From: Desulfuromonadales bacterium C00003107
GTDB taxonomy: Bacteria > Desulfobacterota > Desulfuromonadia > Desulfuromonadales > Syntrophotaleaceae
Assembly: GCA_001751225.1 (NCBI GenBank)
Contig: MAXT01000022.1
Coordinates: 1-6,629 of the forward strand
Direction of reading: 5' to 3'
Length of the DNA stretch: 6,629 nucleotides
Part shown: piece after piece, positions 1 through 6,205 of the stretch
Numbering within the stretch: position 1 is the stretch's first letter
Layout: the number at the start of each line of letters is the position of its first letter
The notes under the pieces: generated by a model
Told to the model about the DNA's origin: nothing
The model's database searches: none
What the model saw: the letters and a program-made list of their open reading frames with translations, nothing else
Program-made: the position numbers and the translations under genes

Positions 1-891
1 TTGCAGGCCTACCTTGGCTCGGTGTATGTCAACGATTTCAATAAGTTCGGTAGAACCTATCAGGTCAAGGTGCAGGCCGACGCTGCCTTTCGAAGCAGCG
101 CCGAGGACATTCGCCGCTTGGAGGTGCGCAATAGCCGCGGCCAGATGATCCCCCTGGGCAGCGTGGTGGATATCGACGAAGCCGTCGGGCCGCAGTTGGT
201 CAAACGCTACAATATGTATCCGTCGGCCACCATCAACGGTCGGGCCGGCCCGGGCCACAGTTCCGGCGAGGCCCTGGCCCTGATGGAACAGCTGGCCGAG
301 AGCAATCTGCCCGCTTCCTTCGGTTTCGAGTGGACTGGCATGTCCTATCAGGAAAAGATCACCAGCAGCCAGACCCTGTTGATCTTCTTGCTGGCGGTAA
401 CCTTTGTCTACCTGGTACTCTGCGCCCAGTACGAAAGCTGGTCGAGCCCGCTGATGGTTATTCTGTCGGTGCCCCTGGCCCTGATTGGAACTGTCGGCGC
501 GGTTATGATTCGTGGTATGGACGTCAACGTCTACACCCAGATCGGTATCGTGCTGCTTATCGCCCTGGCATCCAAGACTTCGATTCTGATCGTCGAGTTC
601 GCCAAGTCTAAGCGTGAAGAAGGGGAGGAGATCGTCGAAGCCTCCATGGGGGCGGCTGCGCTGCGCTTTCGACCGGTTCTGATGACCGCCTTCACCTTTA
701 TTCTTGGCGTGTTCCCCTTAGTAATCGCCAGCGGCGCCGGTTCTGCCAGCCGTCAGGCGCTCGGCACCGCCGTGTTCGGCGGCATGATCGCCGCCACCCT
801 GCTGTTGCTGATCTTTGTGCCGGTTTTTTATGTGGTAATACAGAGGGCCAGCGAAAATATTCGTGCTCGCTGGAAAGGGCAAAAGCCCTGA
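1..891 (+). CDS. RND efflux transporter, AcrB/HAE1 type, C-terminal part (5' end outside window)
   Basis: This is the C-terminal third of an inner-membrane, proton-driven multidrug pump that normally works as a trimer with a periplasmic adaptor and an outer-membrane channel. The reading frame is open at the left edge, so the leading TTG is not the start. About 296 residues remain of a protein usually ~1030-1050 long, aligning by eye from roughly AcrB residue 745. Residues 1-115 are periplasmic porter/docking sequence, including WTGMSYQE at 111-118. Five membrane segments follow, at about 122-141, 148-170, 177-200, 225-243 and 258-281, matching TM8-TM12. Proton-relay residues can be placed: Lys192 in ASKTSILIVEFAK (AcrB K940), Arg222 (R971) and Thr229 (T978). 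This suggests an active pump; the TM4 aspartates lie outside the window. Substrate cannot be told. A TetR gene follows 22 bp downstream. Confidence 0.95.
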   Translation: MQAYLGSVYVNDFNKFGRTYQVKVQADAAFRSSAEDIRRLEVRNSRGQMIPLGSVVDIDEAVGPQLVKRYNMYPSATINGRAGPGHSSGEALALMEQLAESNLPASFGFEWTGMSYQEKITSSQTLLIFLLAVTFVYLVLCAQYESWSSPLMVILSVPLALIGTVGAVMIRGMDVNVYTQIGIVLLIALASKTSILIVEFAKSKREEGEEIVEASMGAAALRFRPVLMTAFTFILGVFPLVIASGAGSASRQALGTAVFGGMIAATLLLLIFVPVFYVVIQRASENIRARWKGQKP

Positions 892-898
892 TGTTGCC

Positions 899-905
899 GA
901 AGGAG
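899..905 (+). promoter_or_regulatory. Ribosome binding site of the TetR gene
   Basis: GAAGGAG lies 8 nt before the ATG at 914 and decides between that ATG and the in-frame GTG at 863. Confidence 0.8.
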
Positions 906-913
906 ATTCGCTG

Positions 914-1531
914 ATGGCCCGCAAAACTAAAGCCGAAGCTGAACAGACCCGTCAGGATATTTTCAACGCTGCCCTGGAGCTGTTTCACGATCGGGGTTTT
1001 TCCCGCACTACCCTAGATCAGATCGCCCGTAAGGCCGGGGTGACTCGGGGCGCCATCTACTGGCACTTCAAGGATAAGGTCGACCTGTTTGTTGGGCTCA
1101 AGGACGAGGTTGAGGGCTCGGCTGGTATGCGTCTCGAAGACTTCCTGCAAATATCTGTCGATTCTCTGGCCGACATGCAGGAGGGGCTGCTGAGCTTCTT
1201 TCGCAGTCTGGAGGAAAACCTGCGTTTTCGTACCTATCTGCGCACAGTTCTCTTCCGCACTGAATTCACCGATGACCTGCAGCCCTTGATGGAGCAGTAT
1301 CAGCACAGGCTTCGCCTTCGTCAGCAGAAGGACGAAGACGATCTGCGGCGTTTGCAAAAGGCCGGCAAGGTGCGAGCCGATGTAGACTGCATTCAAGCGG
1401 CCCTTGCCGTCAGGGTCTTGATGATCGGCCTGCTGCACACCTGGCTTATGGATAGCGATATATTTTCCATCGCAGAGCAGGGTGGCGCCCTGACCGGGGA
1501 GTATTTTGCCAGTCTACGAGCGGATGGATAG
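914..1531 (+). CDS. TetR/AcrR-family transcriptional repressor of the adjacent RND pump
   Basis: A 205-residue DNA-binding regulator of the length usual for the TetR family. The N-terminus closely resembles AcrR/TtgR: MARKTKAEAEQTRQ, then a helix-turn-helix at about residues 33-54 containing AGVTRGAIYWHFKDK. Residues 60-205 are the helical ligand-binding and dimerisation domain; they are not conserved enough to name a ligand. The ATG at 914 is chosen because GAAGGAG at 899-905 lies 8 nt upstream and because the AcrR-type start MARKTK begins here; an upstream GTG at 863 in the same frame lies inside the pump gene and has no such support. Classical acrR is divergent from acrAB. Here the gene is co-directional and 22 bp behind the pump gene, implying cotranscription and probable autoregulation of the operon (inferred). 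The operator would lie upstream of the window. Confidence 0.93.
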   Translation: MARKTKAEAEQTRQDIFNAALELFHDRGFSRTTLDQIARKAGVTRGAIYWHFKDKVDLFVGLKDEVEGSAGMRLEDFLQISVDSLADMQEGLLSFFRSLEENLRFRTYLRTVLFRTEFTDDLQPLMEQYQHRLRLRQQKDEDDLRRLQKAGKVRADVDCIQAALAVRVLMIGLLHTWLMDSDIFSIAEQGGALTGEYFASLRADG

Positions 1532-1568
1532 CAGGGCTGAGATCTCACCTCCGGCTCCAGGCAAATAA

Positions 1569-1598
1569 AAACCCCCGCTGTATTTCAGGCGGGGGTTT
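1569..1598. terminator. Bidirectional rho-independent terminator between convergent operons
   Basis: The arms AAACCCCCGC (1569-1578) and GCGGGGGTTT (1589-1598) are perfectly complementary, with a 10-nt loop. On the plus strand the stem is followed by TTTCTTTG. On the minus strand it is followed by TTTTTATTTG, the better U-tract. It sits 37 bp after the TetR stop and 39 bp after the DUF2950 stop, so it can end both transcripts. Confidence 0.9.
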
Positions 1599-1637
1599 CT
1601 TTGTCCGTTGTCAGCAATTGTGACGCATGGGTAAATC

Positions 1638-2597
1638 TTATTCTTCGTACTTTTGCCAACTGTCGTCGGGGTCAAAGTCGCTTAGGTCAAGGGCTTGCCT
1701 GGCAGTGTCTTTCCCCAGATCCTTCTCATAGATCACCCCTTCCTGATTGACGATAAAGGTCATGATCCCCGAAGCCTCGTACTTGGCGGGATAGGCCACC
1801 ATAGCGAAGCCGAGAATCATCCTCCCCCCGGCCACGTAGTTAAAGGCTCCGCCGTTGGCATGGGTTCCCTGTGCCTTGAGAATCTTGAAAAAATAGCCGT
1901 GAAAAGGCTCCGGCGGGTCCTCATCCAGGGTGCCCGTATAGCCTTCTTCCGTGGCCCGCGCGATCAGCGGGCCGAAGGGGCTTTCCACCTCGCCCTCCGC
2001 CACCGGCCAATAGAGACCGTCTTTCTGGCCCTCGCTGCTGGTCAGCTTCTGAGCGAAGGTCGGATTGTCGCCGTTGTGTTTGCCGCTGGCATATTCCCGT
2101 TGAGCTGCTGTATAGGCCCGCATCACCTCGATGGTGTGCAGCTCGTTGCGGCCGATCCGCCGGTTGAGAATCTCCTCCCGGCCCGCCGCCGTGTCGAAAG
2201 CCCAGGCGTCACGGTGACGCCGAATGGGAATCGGGAAGGGATAATCCTTGCTGCCGAGGATAAGCACCGTCCGCTCTGCCTCTTCCTGCTCCTGTTCAAG
2301 ACGGTGCTTCTCGCCAAAAACTTCTAAAAAGCGCGCTCGGCTGTTCCGGTCCGCCACCGGATCGCCGGAAGCGATCAGATCCGCCGCGTCGGGGCCGAGG
2401 ATCGCCAGCAAAGCGCTGTCGTCGTCGTTTTGAACCGCCCCGACCAGAGCCGCCACTGCCTGCTGTGGCGAGGCGAAGCCCTGCTGATCCGCTGGTTTCT
2501 GGTTCGGCATATGGCAGGCGGCCAGGGCTATGATCAGTGCCGCTGCACAGAGAAACAGGCGCAGCATCCTCTGCCTATTGTCTTTCGGCAACCTCAT
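1638..2597 (-). CDS. DUF2950-family putative lipoprotein
   Basis: This encodes a 319-residue envelope protein of unknown function. The N-terminus is a lipoprotein signal: basic residues, hydrophobic stretch LFLCAAALIIALAAC, and a lipobox LAAC with Cys28. His29 at +2 does not signal inner-membrane retention by the E. coli rule. The conserved DUF2950 part is C-terminal: HGYFFKILKAQG at about 233-244, a Gly-rich strand, then GFAMVAYPAKY from about 263 and GIMTFIVNQEGVIYEKDLG ending near 295. A charged helix rich in Glu and Gln lies near 99-110. The ATG at 2597 is preferred over the ATG at 2612 because AAAGGA (2609-2604) lies 6 nt before it. It is the second gene after DUF3300, 49 bp away. From memory, DUF2950 and DUF3300 genes are often neighbours in proteobacteria, suggesting joint action. 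No catalytic motif is visible, so no reaction is assigned. Confidence 0.88.
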   Translation of the reverse strand: MRLPKDNRQRMLRLFLCAAALIIALAACHMPNQKPADQQGFASPQQAVAALVGAVQNDDDSALLAILGPDAADLIASGDPVADRNSRARFLEVFGEKHRLEQEQEEAERTVLILGSKDYPFPIPIRRHRDAWAFDTAAGREEILNRRIGRNELHTIEVMRAYTAAQREYASGKHNGDNPTFAQKLTSSEGQKDGLYWPVAEGEVESPFGPLIARATEEGYTGTLDEDPPEPFHGYFFKILKAQGTHANGGAFNYVAGGRMILGFAMVAYPAKYEASGIMTFIVNQEGVIYEKDLGKDTARQALDLSDFDPDDSWQKYEE

Positions 2598-2603
2598 GGG
2601 CGT

Positions 2604-2609
2604 TCCTTT
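2604..2609 (-). promoter_or_regulatory. Ribosome binding site of the DUF2950 gene
   Basis: On the minus strand AAAGGA lies 6 nt before the ATG at 2597. It overlaps codons 2-3 of the longer alternative that starts at 2612, which argues against that start. Confidence 0.65.
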
Positions 2610-2646
2610 CATCTATTCAAAAAAAAGCGTGGTTTAGCTCGCTGGC

Positions 2647-4149
2647 TCAACGCCTACTGCGGTCACGATAATTGCGGATAGCTCCCGTTGCGCTGCGGTT
2701 GTCGCGGGTGTTGCCCGGCCGGCCTTGCCAACTGCTGCGGCCTCGTTCACTTGATCGGCGCTCTTTGACGCCCTGGTCGACCCGGTTAAACGCATTATCC
2801 CGGGACTTCTGGGGCTGTTGGCGTTCCACCCGTTGCCGAGGTACTGCCCGCTCGACCCGTTGCGGTTTCGGCTGAGACCGCACGACCGGTTGCCGCGTCG
2901 TGCGCTTTCTCTCAACTTTCACCTGTTGCGGCTGTCTGGCTTGGCTGCGGGTGGTTGTCGGTTGGCTGCGTTCGATTTTCCGCTGCTGCCGAGTTTCAGT
3001 GGTAATTTTATCCCGTTGTTGTCGATCCCGCTCAATTTGGGTCCGTATCGACCGGTTGGCGTCGGTTCGGGTCTGTACCTGCCGGTTGCGCTCGGTAACC
3101 GAAGCCCTCTGCCGCTGAGTATCAAGCCGCTGCCGGGTTTGGGTGGTCCGCTCGACGCGCTGGCGATCAATCCTCTGGCGATCCAGTCGATTGCGGTCGA
3201 TGCGGCTCCCGGTGCGATTCAGTTCCTGACGCTGCGGAAAACCTCGGGTGTCCCGCCGGTACTGAACAGCGCGGGGCGCTTGGCCGTATCTGTGAGCGGT
3301 GCGGTTATCGCGGTAGGCGACCCCCCGTCGGTGCAGCGGGGCGTGCTGCCAGCGACCGTGTTTGGTGTGCCATCGGTTGTGATGAACATAGCGCGGCCGC
3401 TTGTGGATATCAATGTGAACGTAGCGCCGGTGCCAGTTAAAATAGCTCCAGTTGCCGTAGCTGAAACTGAAGTAGAAGCCCGGCCAGTAACCGATACCCA
3501 AGCCGATGCTCACCCCCGGTGGTCCCCAATAATAGGGCGAATAAGCCGGATACCCCCAGCGGCCGTAGATCGTCCAGGGATCATAATAGGGCACGTAGAC
3601 AACTCGGGGGTCGGCCGGTTGAATGATGATGGTCTCTTTTTCAACCACCACCTTCTGCCGGTTGTTGTTGGCCAAGTTGCCCTGGGCACGGGCGGCGGCC
3701 CGCAGTTCCTGCACCGTGTCCATGACCTGCGCTTCCTGAGCCAGAAAGGCGTTGCCCAGGTTGGTAGTCTCGCCGATTCGTTCGCTCATCAGGGCCAGAA
3801 TATCCGGAAAATGACAGAGCGCCTTGACGCTCGGGTCCCAATACTCAGCTGCCAGGACCTCATCAAGGGCTTCGTCCTGCAAGTGCGAGTTGTTTTTGCG
3901 CCAGCGATCGGCTTCAATCAACTCGATGGGATAGGTTGACGCCATCAAAATCTGTGACAACAGCGCATCGGGATACAGGGCGATGGGAGCTAGCATCTGG
4001 GCCAGCTCCTCGCGGCTGTAGGTAGCGGACGCTTCCACAGCTTCGTCCTCCTGAGCCTGAGCTTGTGTTGGCAACAAAGCAAAACCGAAAACAAGTGAAC
4101 AAGCGATGATTATCCCAATGGTCAGACGGTAGATGGTTGCTGCCTTCAT
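2647..4149 (-). CDS. DUF3300-family secreted protein with a long arginine/glutamine-rich tail
   Basis: This is a 500-residue exported protein of unknown function. Residues 1-32 form a Sec signal: Lys2, Arg8, hydrophobic core 11-26, and AQA before a likely cleavage at 32/33. Residues ~44-195 are the DUF3300 domain. Its signatures include LAPIALYPDALLSQILMAST (53-72), YWDPSVKALCHFPDIL (103-118), NAFLAQEAQVMDTVQELR (133-150) and RVVYVPYYDP (182-191). Residues ~195-240 are rich in Gly, Tyr, Trp and Pro (GPPGVSIGLGIGYWPGF). Residues ~236-280 are rich in His, Trp and Arg. From ~300 to the end the chain is low-complexity and strongly basic, with repeated RIDRQR/RVER-like units, probably disordered. 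AGGAGGT lies 4 nt before the ATG. Family members often have variable Q/R-rich tails. Binding of a polyanion or wall/LPS component by the tail is only a guess. It is first in an operon with DUF2950. Confidence 0.9.
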   Translation of the reverse strand: MKAATIYRLTIGIIIACSLVFGFALLPTQAQAQEDEAVEASATYSREELAQMLAPIALYPDALLSQILMASTYPIELIEADRWRKNNSHLQDEALDEVLAAEYWDPSVKALCHFPDILALMSERIGETTNLGNAFLAQEAQVMDTVQELRAAARAQGNLANNNRQKVVVEKETIIIQPADPRVVYVPYYDPWTIYGRWGYPAYSPYYWGPPGVSIGLGIGYWPGFYFSFSYGNWSYFNWHRRYVHIDIHKRPRYVHHNRWHTKHGRWQHAPLHRRGVAYRDNRTAHRYGQAPRAVQYRRDTRGFPQRQELNRTGSRIDRNRLDRQRIDRQRVERTTQTRQRLDTQRQRASVTERNRQVQTRTDANRSIRTQIERDRQQRDKITTETRQQRKIERSQPTTTRSQARQPQQVKVERKRTTRQPVVRSQPKPQRVERAVPRQRVERQQPQKSRDNAFNRVDQGVKERRSSERGRSSWQGRPGNTRDNRSATGAIRNYRDRSRR

Positions 4150-4153
4150 GACG

Positions 4154-4160
4154 ACCTCCT
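4154..4160 (-). promoter_or_regulatory. Strong ribosome binding site of the DUF3300 gene
   Basis: On the minus strand, AGGAGGT is a full Shine-Dalgarno match 4 nt before the ATG at 4149, predicting efficient translation. Confidence 0.85.
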
Positions 4161-4194
4161 AAAAGCCGGTACGTCGCGGTCCGGTCTTGCTTTA

Positions 4195-4223
4195 AGTATG
4201 AACCTACTGGACGGCTGACGCAA
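4195..4223 (-). promoter_or_regulatory. Candidate sigma70-type promoter of the DUF3300-DUF2950 operon
   Basis: On the minus strand TTGCGT (4223-4218) and CATACT (4200-4195) are spaced by 17 nt. The -35 matches TTGACA at 3 of 6 positions and the -10 matches TATAAT at 4 of 6. It would give a leader of about 40 nt. The match is modest, so this is a candidate only. Confidence 0.4.
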
Positions 4224-4233
4224 AACATCAGCC
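4213..4233. promoter_or_regulatory. Inverted repeat overlapping the candidate DUF3300 -35 box, possible operator
   Basis: GGCTGA (4213-4218) and TCAGCC (4228-4233) are perfect inverted arms separated by 9 nt. The repeat covers the proposed -35 hexamer, a usual place for a repressor site. No regulator is identified; short arms like these also occur by chance. Confidence 0.3.
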
Positions 4234-4365
4234 TTGCCGTTCTTGTGTTTAGGACGGATTATTGGCGGGAAGGTTTACGTTGGGAGTTGTCTTTGCGCAG
4301 GTTTTCATAGGGCGGGACGTTTTCTTGCGGAGCAAAGCGGCCCATCCTTGCGGGTAAACGCTGTC

Positions 4366-4394
4366 TTGACCCGCCATTTCTCTTGAGGTAGATT
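4366..4394 (+). promoter_or_regulatory. Candidate sigma70-type promoter for the GGDEF gene
   Basis: TTGACC (4366-4371) and TAGATT (4389-4394) are separated by 17 nt. The matches to consensus are 5 of 6 and 4 of 6. Transcription would start near 4401, giving a leader of about 270 nt before the ATG at 4675. Inverted arms GCGGGT (4350-4355) and ACCCGC (4369-4374) overlap the -35 box. Confidence 0.5.
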
Positions 4395-4400
4395 AATCGC

Positions 4401-4674
4401 GTCTAAACCTTCGTGGCTTGTCGGAATAAGCATGCCTGGAAAGAATCTAGCCAGCGATGAGAACTCAATCTGCCCAGCCGGAGATGATCCGGTGGGCGGC
4501 TTTTGTGATTTAGTTGTCCATTTGGTGCTCCGAACTACTGTGTGGGCAGGTGCTATTAGTAGGTGGAAAAACCATAGGAAGGAAATAGGGGGAGTGCCCT
4601 CAATTTCCCCATCAAGTATCGGATATTTGGGATTTGATGGTAACGCTGGTTGTGTTGGTTTTGGAGGTTGCTAA
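4401..4674 (+). other. Long structured 5' leader of the GGDEF gene, possible cis-regulatory RNA
   Basis: I find no convincing gene in this interval. It holds two strong hairpins. The first has arms GCCCA-G-CCGGA (4472-4482, with G4477 bulged) and TCCGGTGGGC (4488-4497), and is followed by GGCTTTT. The second has arms GGAAATAGGG (4581-4590) and CCCTCAATTTCC (4597-4608), giving 10 pairs with a 2-nt bulge. Smaller pairings include CTGG/CCAG at 4436-4454 and TGAG/CTCA near 4458-4467. The leader ends with the GGDEF ribosome site. I do not recognise the GEMM c-di-GMP or another known riboswitch core. Leader status depends on the unproven promoter upstream. An in-frame 80-codon reading at 4432-4674 ends in TAA directly before the ATG but looks non-coding. 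Confidence 0.4.
4663..4668 (+). promoter_or_regulatory. Ribosome binding site of the GGDEF gene
   Basis: GGAGGT lies 6 nt before the ATG at 4675. An in-frame TAA at 4672-4674 immediately before the ATG rules out any longer start. Confidence 0.85.
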
Positions 4675-5877
4675 ATGCTAATTGATAATTATCCCATCGG
4701 GATAACGCTAAAGTTTTTGGACGAAAAACTCGAAAGCGAATTTTTAGAAGATGTCTTCTTTGGCAACCTACTTGGTCATAGGTTGATTTATCTAGGGGGG
4801 ACATTCCTGTATACAGTGTTTTTCTTTCTTGATTGTTACTTAATGAAGGACCAGTTGTTGAGTTGTGTATATATTCGGTTTTTTGTGGTGTGCCCAATGC
4901 TGCTTACCACTTATTTTCTCGTTGGTAAGCCTCTTTATGAAAAATACTTTACGGCCATATCTTTGATAAATGGTTTCGGTGCAGGAGGAGGCGTGCTTCT
5001 ATTGATGGTGCAAGCAACTTCTTCTTGGAGCCCCTTTTATTATGGGGGCCTGATACTCTGCTGTCTGTTTTTTTATGTATTTCAGCCAAAACAGGTGCTC
5101 TCAAATGTTCTCGCCTGGGGGGTGCTTGGTCTGTATATGGTGGTTACTGCTTTTTTTACTGATACACCCGGGGCTATTTTTTTACATAATAGTTTTGTCT
5201 TTATTTTCTTTAATATTGGCGGGATGTTTGCGTGTTATTCCATGGAACTGTCCCAGAGAAAGGAATTTATTCATAGATTTACTGTCCAGGATCAGGCTGA
5301 TCGCTTATACCATGCTCTGTCCGAGGTTGAGCAGCAACGTGAAAAGGCTCAGCGGTTGTCACTCCAGGATTCCCTTTCCGGCTTACCCAATAGACGTCAT
5401 TTTTTTTCGGTGTTGGCGAATGAGTTGGAACATTCTTGCCAGATAGGGCAGGAAGTTAGCCTCATTTTGGTCGAAGTCGATAATTTCAAGCAAGTCAACG
5501 ATCGATTAGGTCATGTGGCAGGAGATCAGATTTTGGCTCTTGTTGGCGGGATCATTGGCGACATTGTTCGCAAAGATGATACTCCTTGTCGATATGGGGG
5601 TGAGAAATTTGCGGTTTTCCTGCCCAATGCATCCAGCCAAATTGCTGAAAAAATCGGTCGCAGAATTATGGAGTACGTCGAATGTGCTGACATATCAGTA
5701 GGGCACGCCGAGGAGTTTCTAACTGCCAGTGTGGGGGTTGTAACCTTGCCACCTGGGCAGCAATTTCCGGTCGAAAATTTTATTGATTTCGCAGGTCAAG
5801 CACTTTATAAGGCTAAAAACTGTGGAAGTAACCAGTTGCGCAAGTGGACGGAAGATCTGCAGGGCTACGGCGCATAA
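4675..5877 (+). CDS. Membrane-anchored GGDEF-domain protein (diguanylate cyclase or degenerate relative), GGEKF signature
   Basis: This 400-residue protein has six predicted membrane helices at about 37-56, 63-83, 93-112, 120-137, 142-162 and 170-190. A charged helical linker (~191-230, likely coiled coil) follows, then a C-terminal GGDEF domain (~230-390). Family signatures are DSLSGLPNRR (232-241), EVDNFKQVNDRLGH (267-280), RYGGEKF (306-312) and ALYKAKNCGSN (376-386). GGDEF dimers join two GTP into cyclic di-GMP. The product-inhibition I-site RxxD is present as Arg299-Lys-Asp-Asp302. Two key positions differ from consensus. The first Asp of the usual DxD metal site is Glu267, a conservative change. 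The fourth signature residue, nearly always Glu or Asp, is Lys311 (AAA), while the third acidic residue, Glu310, is kept. Activity is therefore uncertain; a c-di-GMP receptor role through the I-site is the alternative. Codon use is more A/T-rich than in the neighbours. Confidence 0.92.
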   Translation: MLIDNYPIGITLKFLDEKLESEFLEDVFFGNLLGHRLIYLGGTFLYTVFFFLDCYLMKDQLLSCVYIRFFVVCPMLLTTYFLVGKPLYEKYFTAISLINGFGAGGGVLLLMVQATSSWSPFYYGGLILCCLFFYVFQPKQVLSNVLAWGVLGLYMVVTAFFTDTPGAIFLHNSFVFIFFNIGGMFACYSMELSQRKEFIHRFTVQDQADRLYHALSEVEQQREKAQRLSLQDSLSGLPNRRHFFSVLANELEHSCQIGQEVSLILVEVDNFKQVNDRLGHVAGDQILALVGGIIGDIVRKDDTPCRYGGEKFAVFLPNASSQIAEKIGRRIMEYVECADISVGHAEEFLTASVGVVTLPPGQQFPVENFIDFAGQALYKAKNCGSNQLRKWTEDLQGYGA

Positions 5878-6062
5878 TTAGTTTCCATCCGGAAGCGGCC
5901 CTTTTCCCCAATCTCTGCGTCAATCTGCACGTTTGCTTGTGCGGCGTAAACAGCTACGCCTCCGCGCAACCGTTTGATTTTCTTGACCTTGGGAAAAATT
6001 GCTCGTTTCCCATATGAAAACTACATCGTGTCCATCCGGAGTTTCCGGATGAACACTAATTA
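5875..6062. repeat. 188-bp MITE/REP-like element with 20-bp terminal inverted repeats
   Basis: The left end, TAATTAGTTTCCATCCGGAA (5875-5894), and the reverse complement of the right end (6043-6062), TAATTAGTGTTCATCCGGAA, match at 18 of 20 positions. The interior has no credible gene but several palindromes: GGCGTA/TACGCC (5943-5948, 5955-5960), GGGAAA/TTTCCC (5991-5996, 6006-6011), and a 13-bp hairpin at 6028-6056. The outer TA at each end could be part of the repeat or a TA target duplication. The first three bases are the TAA stop codon of the GGDEF gene. It resembles multicopy CATCCGGA elements that I associate with Geobacter-type genomes, but copy number cannot be seen here. Confidence 0.6.
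6028..6056. repeat. REP-like hairpin at the right end of the repeat element
   Basis: GTGTCCATCCGGA (6028-6040) pairs with TCCGGATGAACAC (6044-6056) at 12 of 13 positions around a GTT loop. The sole mismatch is C6032 opposite A6052. The core TCCATCCGGA also occurs at 5884-5893 at the left end. Confidence 0.75.
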
Positions 6063-6205
6063 TGTCAGATGACTTTTGTGAATAAGGATGTAAAATCATA
6101 TATTCCGAGATTTGATTTTCGTGAGAAGGCAGATAACGGCTGGATTGAAACAAAGAAAATGCGTAAGAAACCACAGGATAGAGAATACGATGACAAGCCC
6201 CACAG
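6063..6205. other. AT-rich spacer with no convincing gene
   Basis: This stretch separates the repeat element from the long palindrome. A plus-strand reading from 6069 to 6260 gives 63 residues, but it lacks a good ribosome site. Its last ~18 residues are encoded by the palindrome, so I do not call it a gene. Confidence 0.5.

Noticed and set aside
863..913. GTG start at 863 for the TetR gene, giving a 222-residue protein
   Set aside because: It lies inside the pump gene, lacks a Shine-Dalgarno sequence, and the AcrR-like start MARKTK with GAAGGAG upstream is at 914.
1695..2327. 210-codon plus-strand open reading frame opposite the DUF2950 gene
   Set aside because: No recognisable domain or ribosome site; explained as a shadow of the DUF2950 gene.
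2818..3939. 373-codon plus-strand open reading frame opposite the DUF3300 gene
   Set aside because: It is an antisense shadow of a GC-rich, Arg-rich gene with no domain, ribosome site or promoter; the minus-strand gene has clear family motifs, a signal peptide and AGGAGGT.
4320..4500. GEMM-type c-di-GMP riboswitch upstream of the GGDEF gene
   Set aside because: The conserved GEMM core with its GNRA tetraloop and GACGCAAAGCC-like segment could not be found.
4432..4674. 80-codon reading directly before the GGDEF gene and in the same frame
   Set aside because: Only a weak GGAA precedes the ATG, the protein looks random, and the strong hairpins fit a non-coding leader better. A leader peptide is not excluded.
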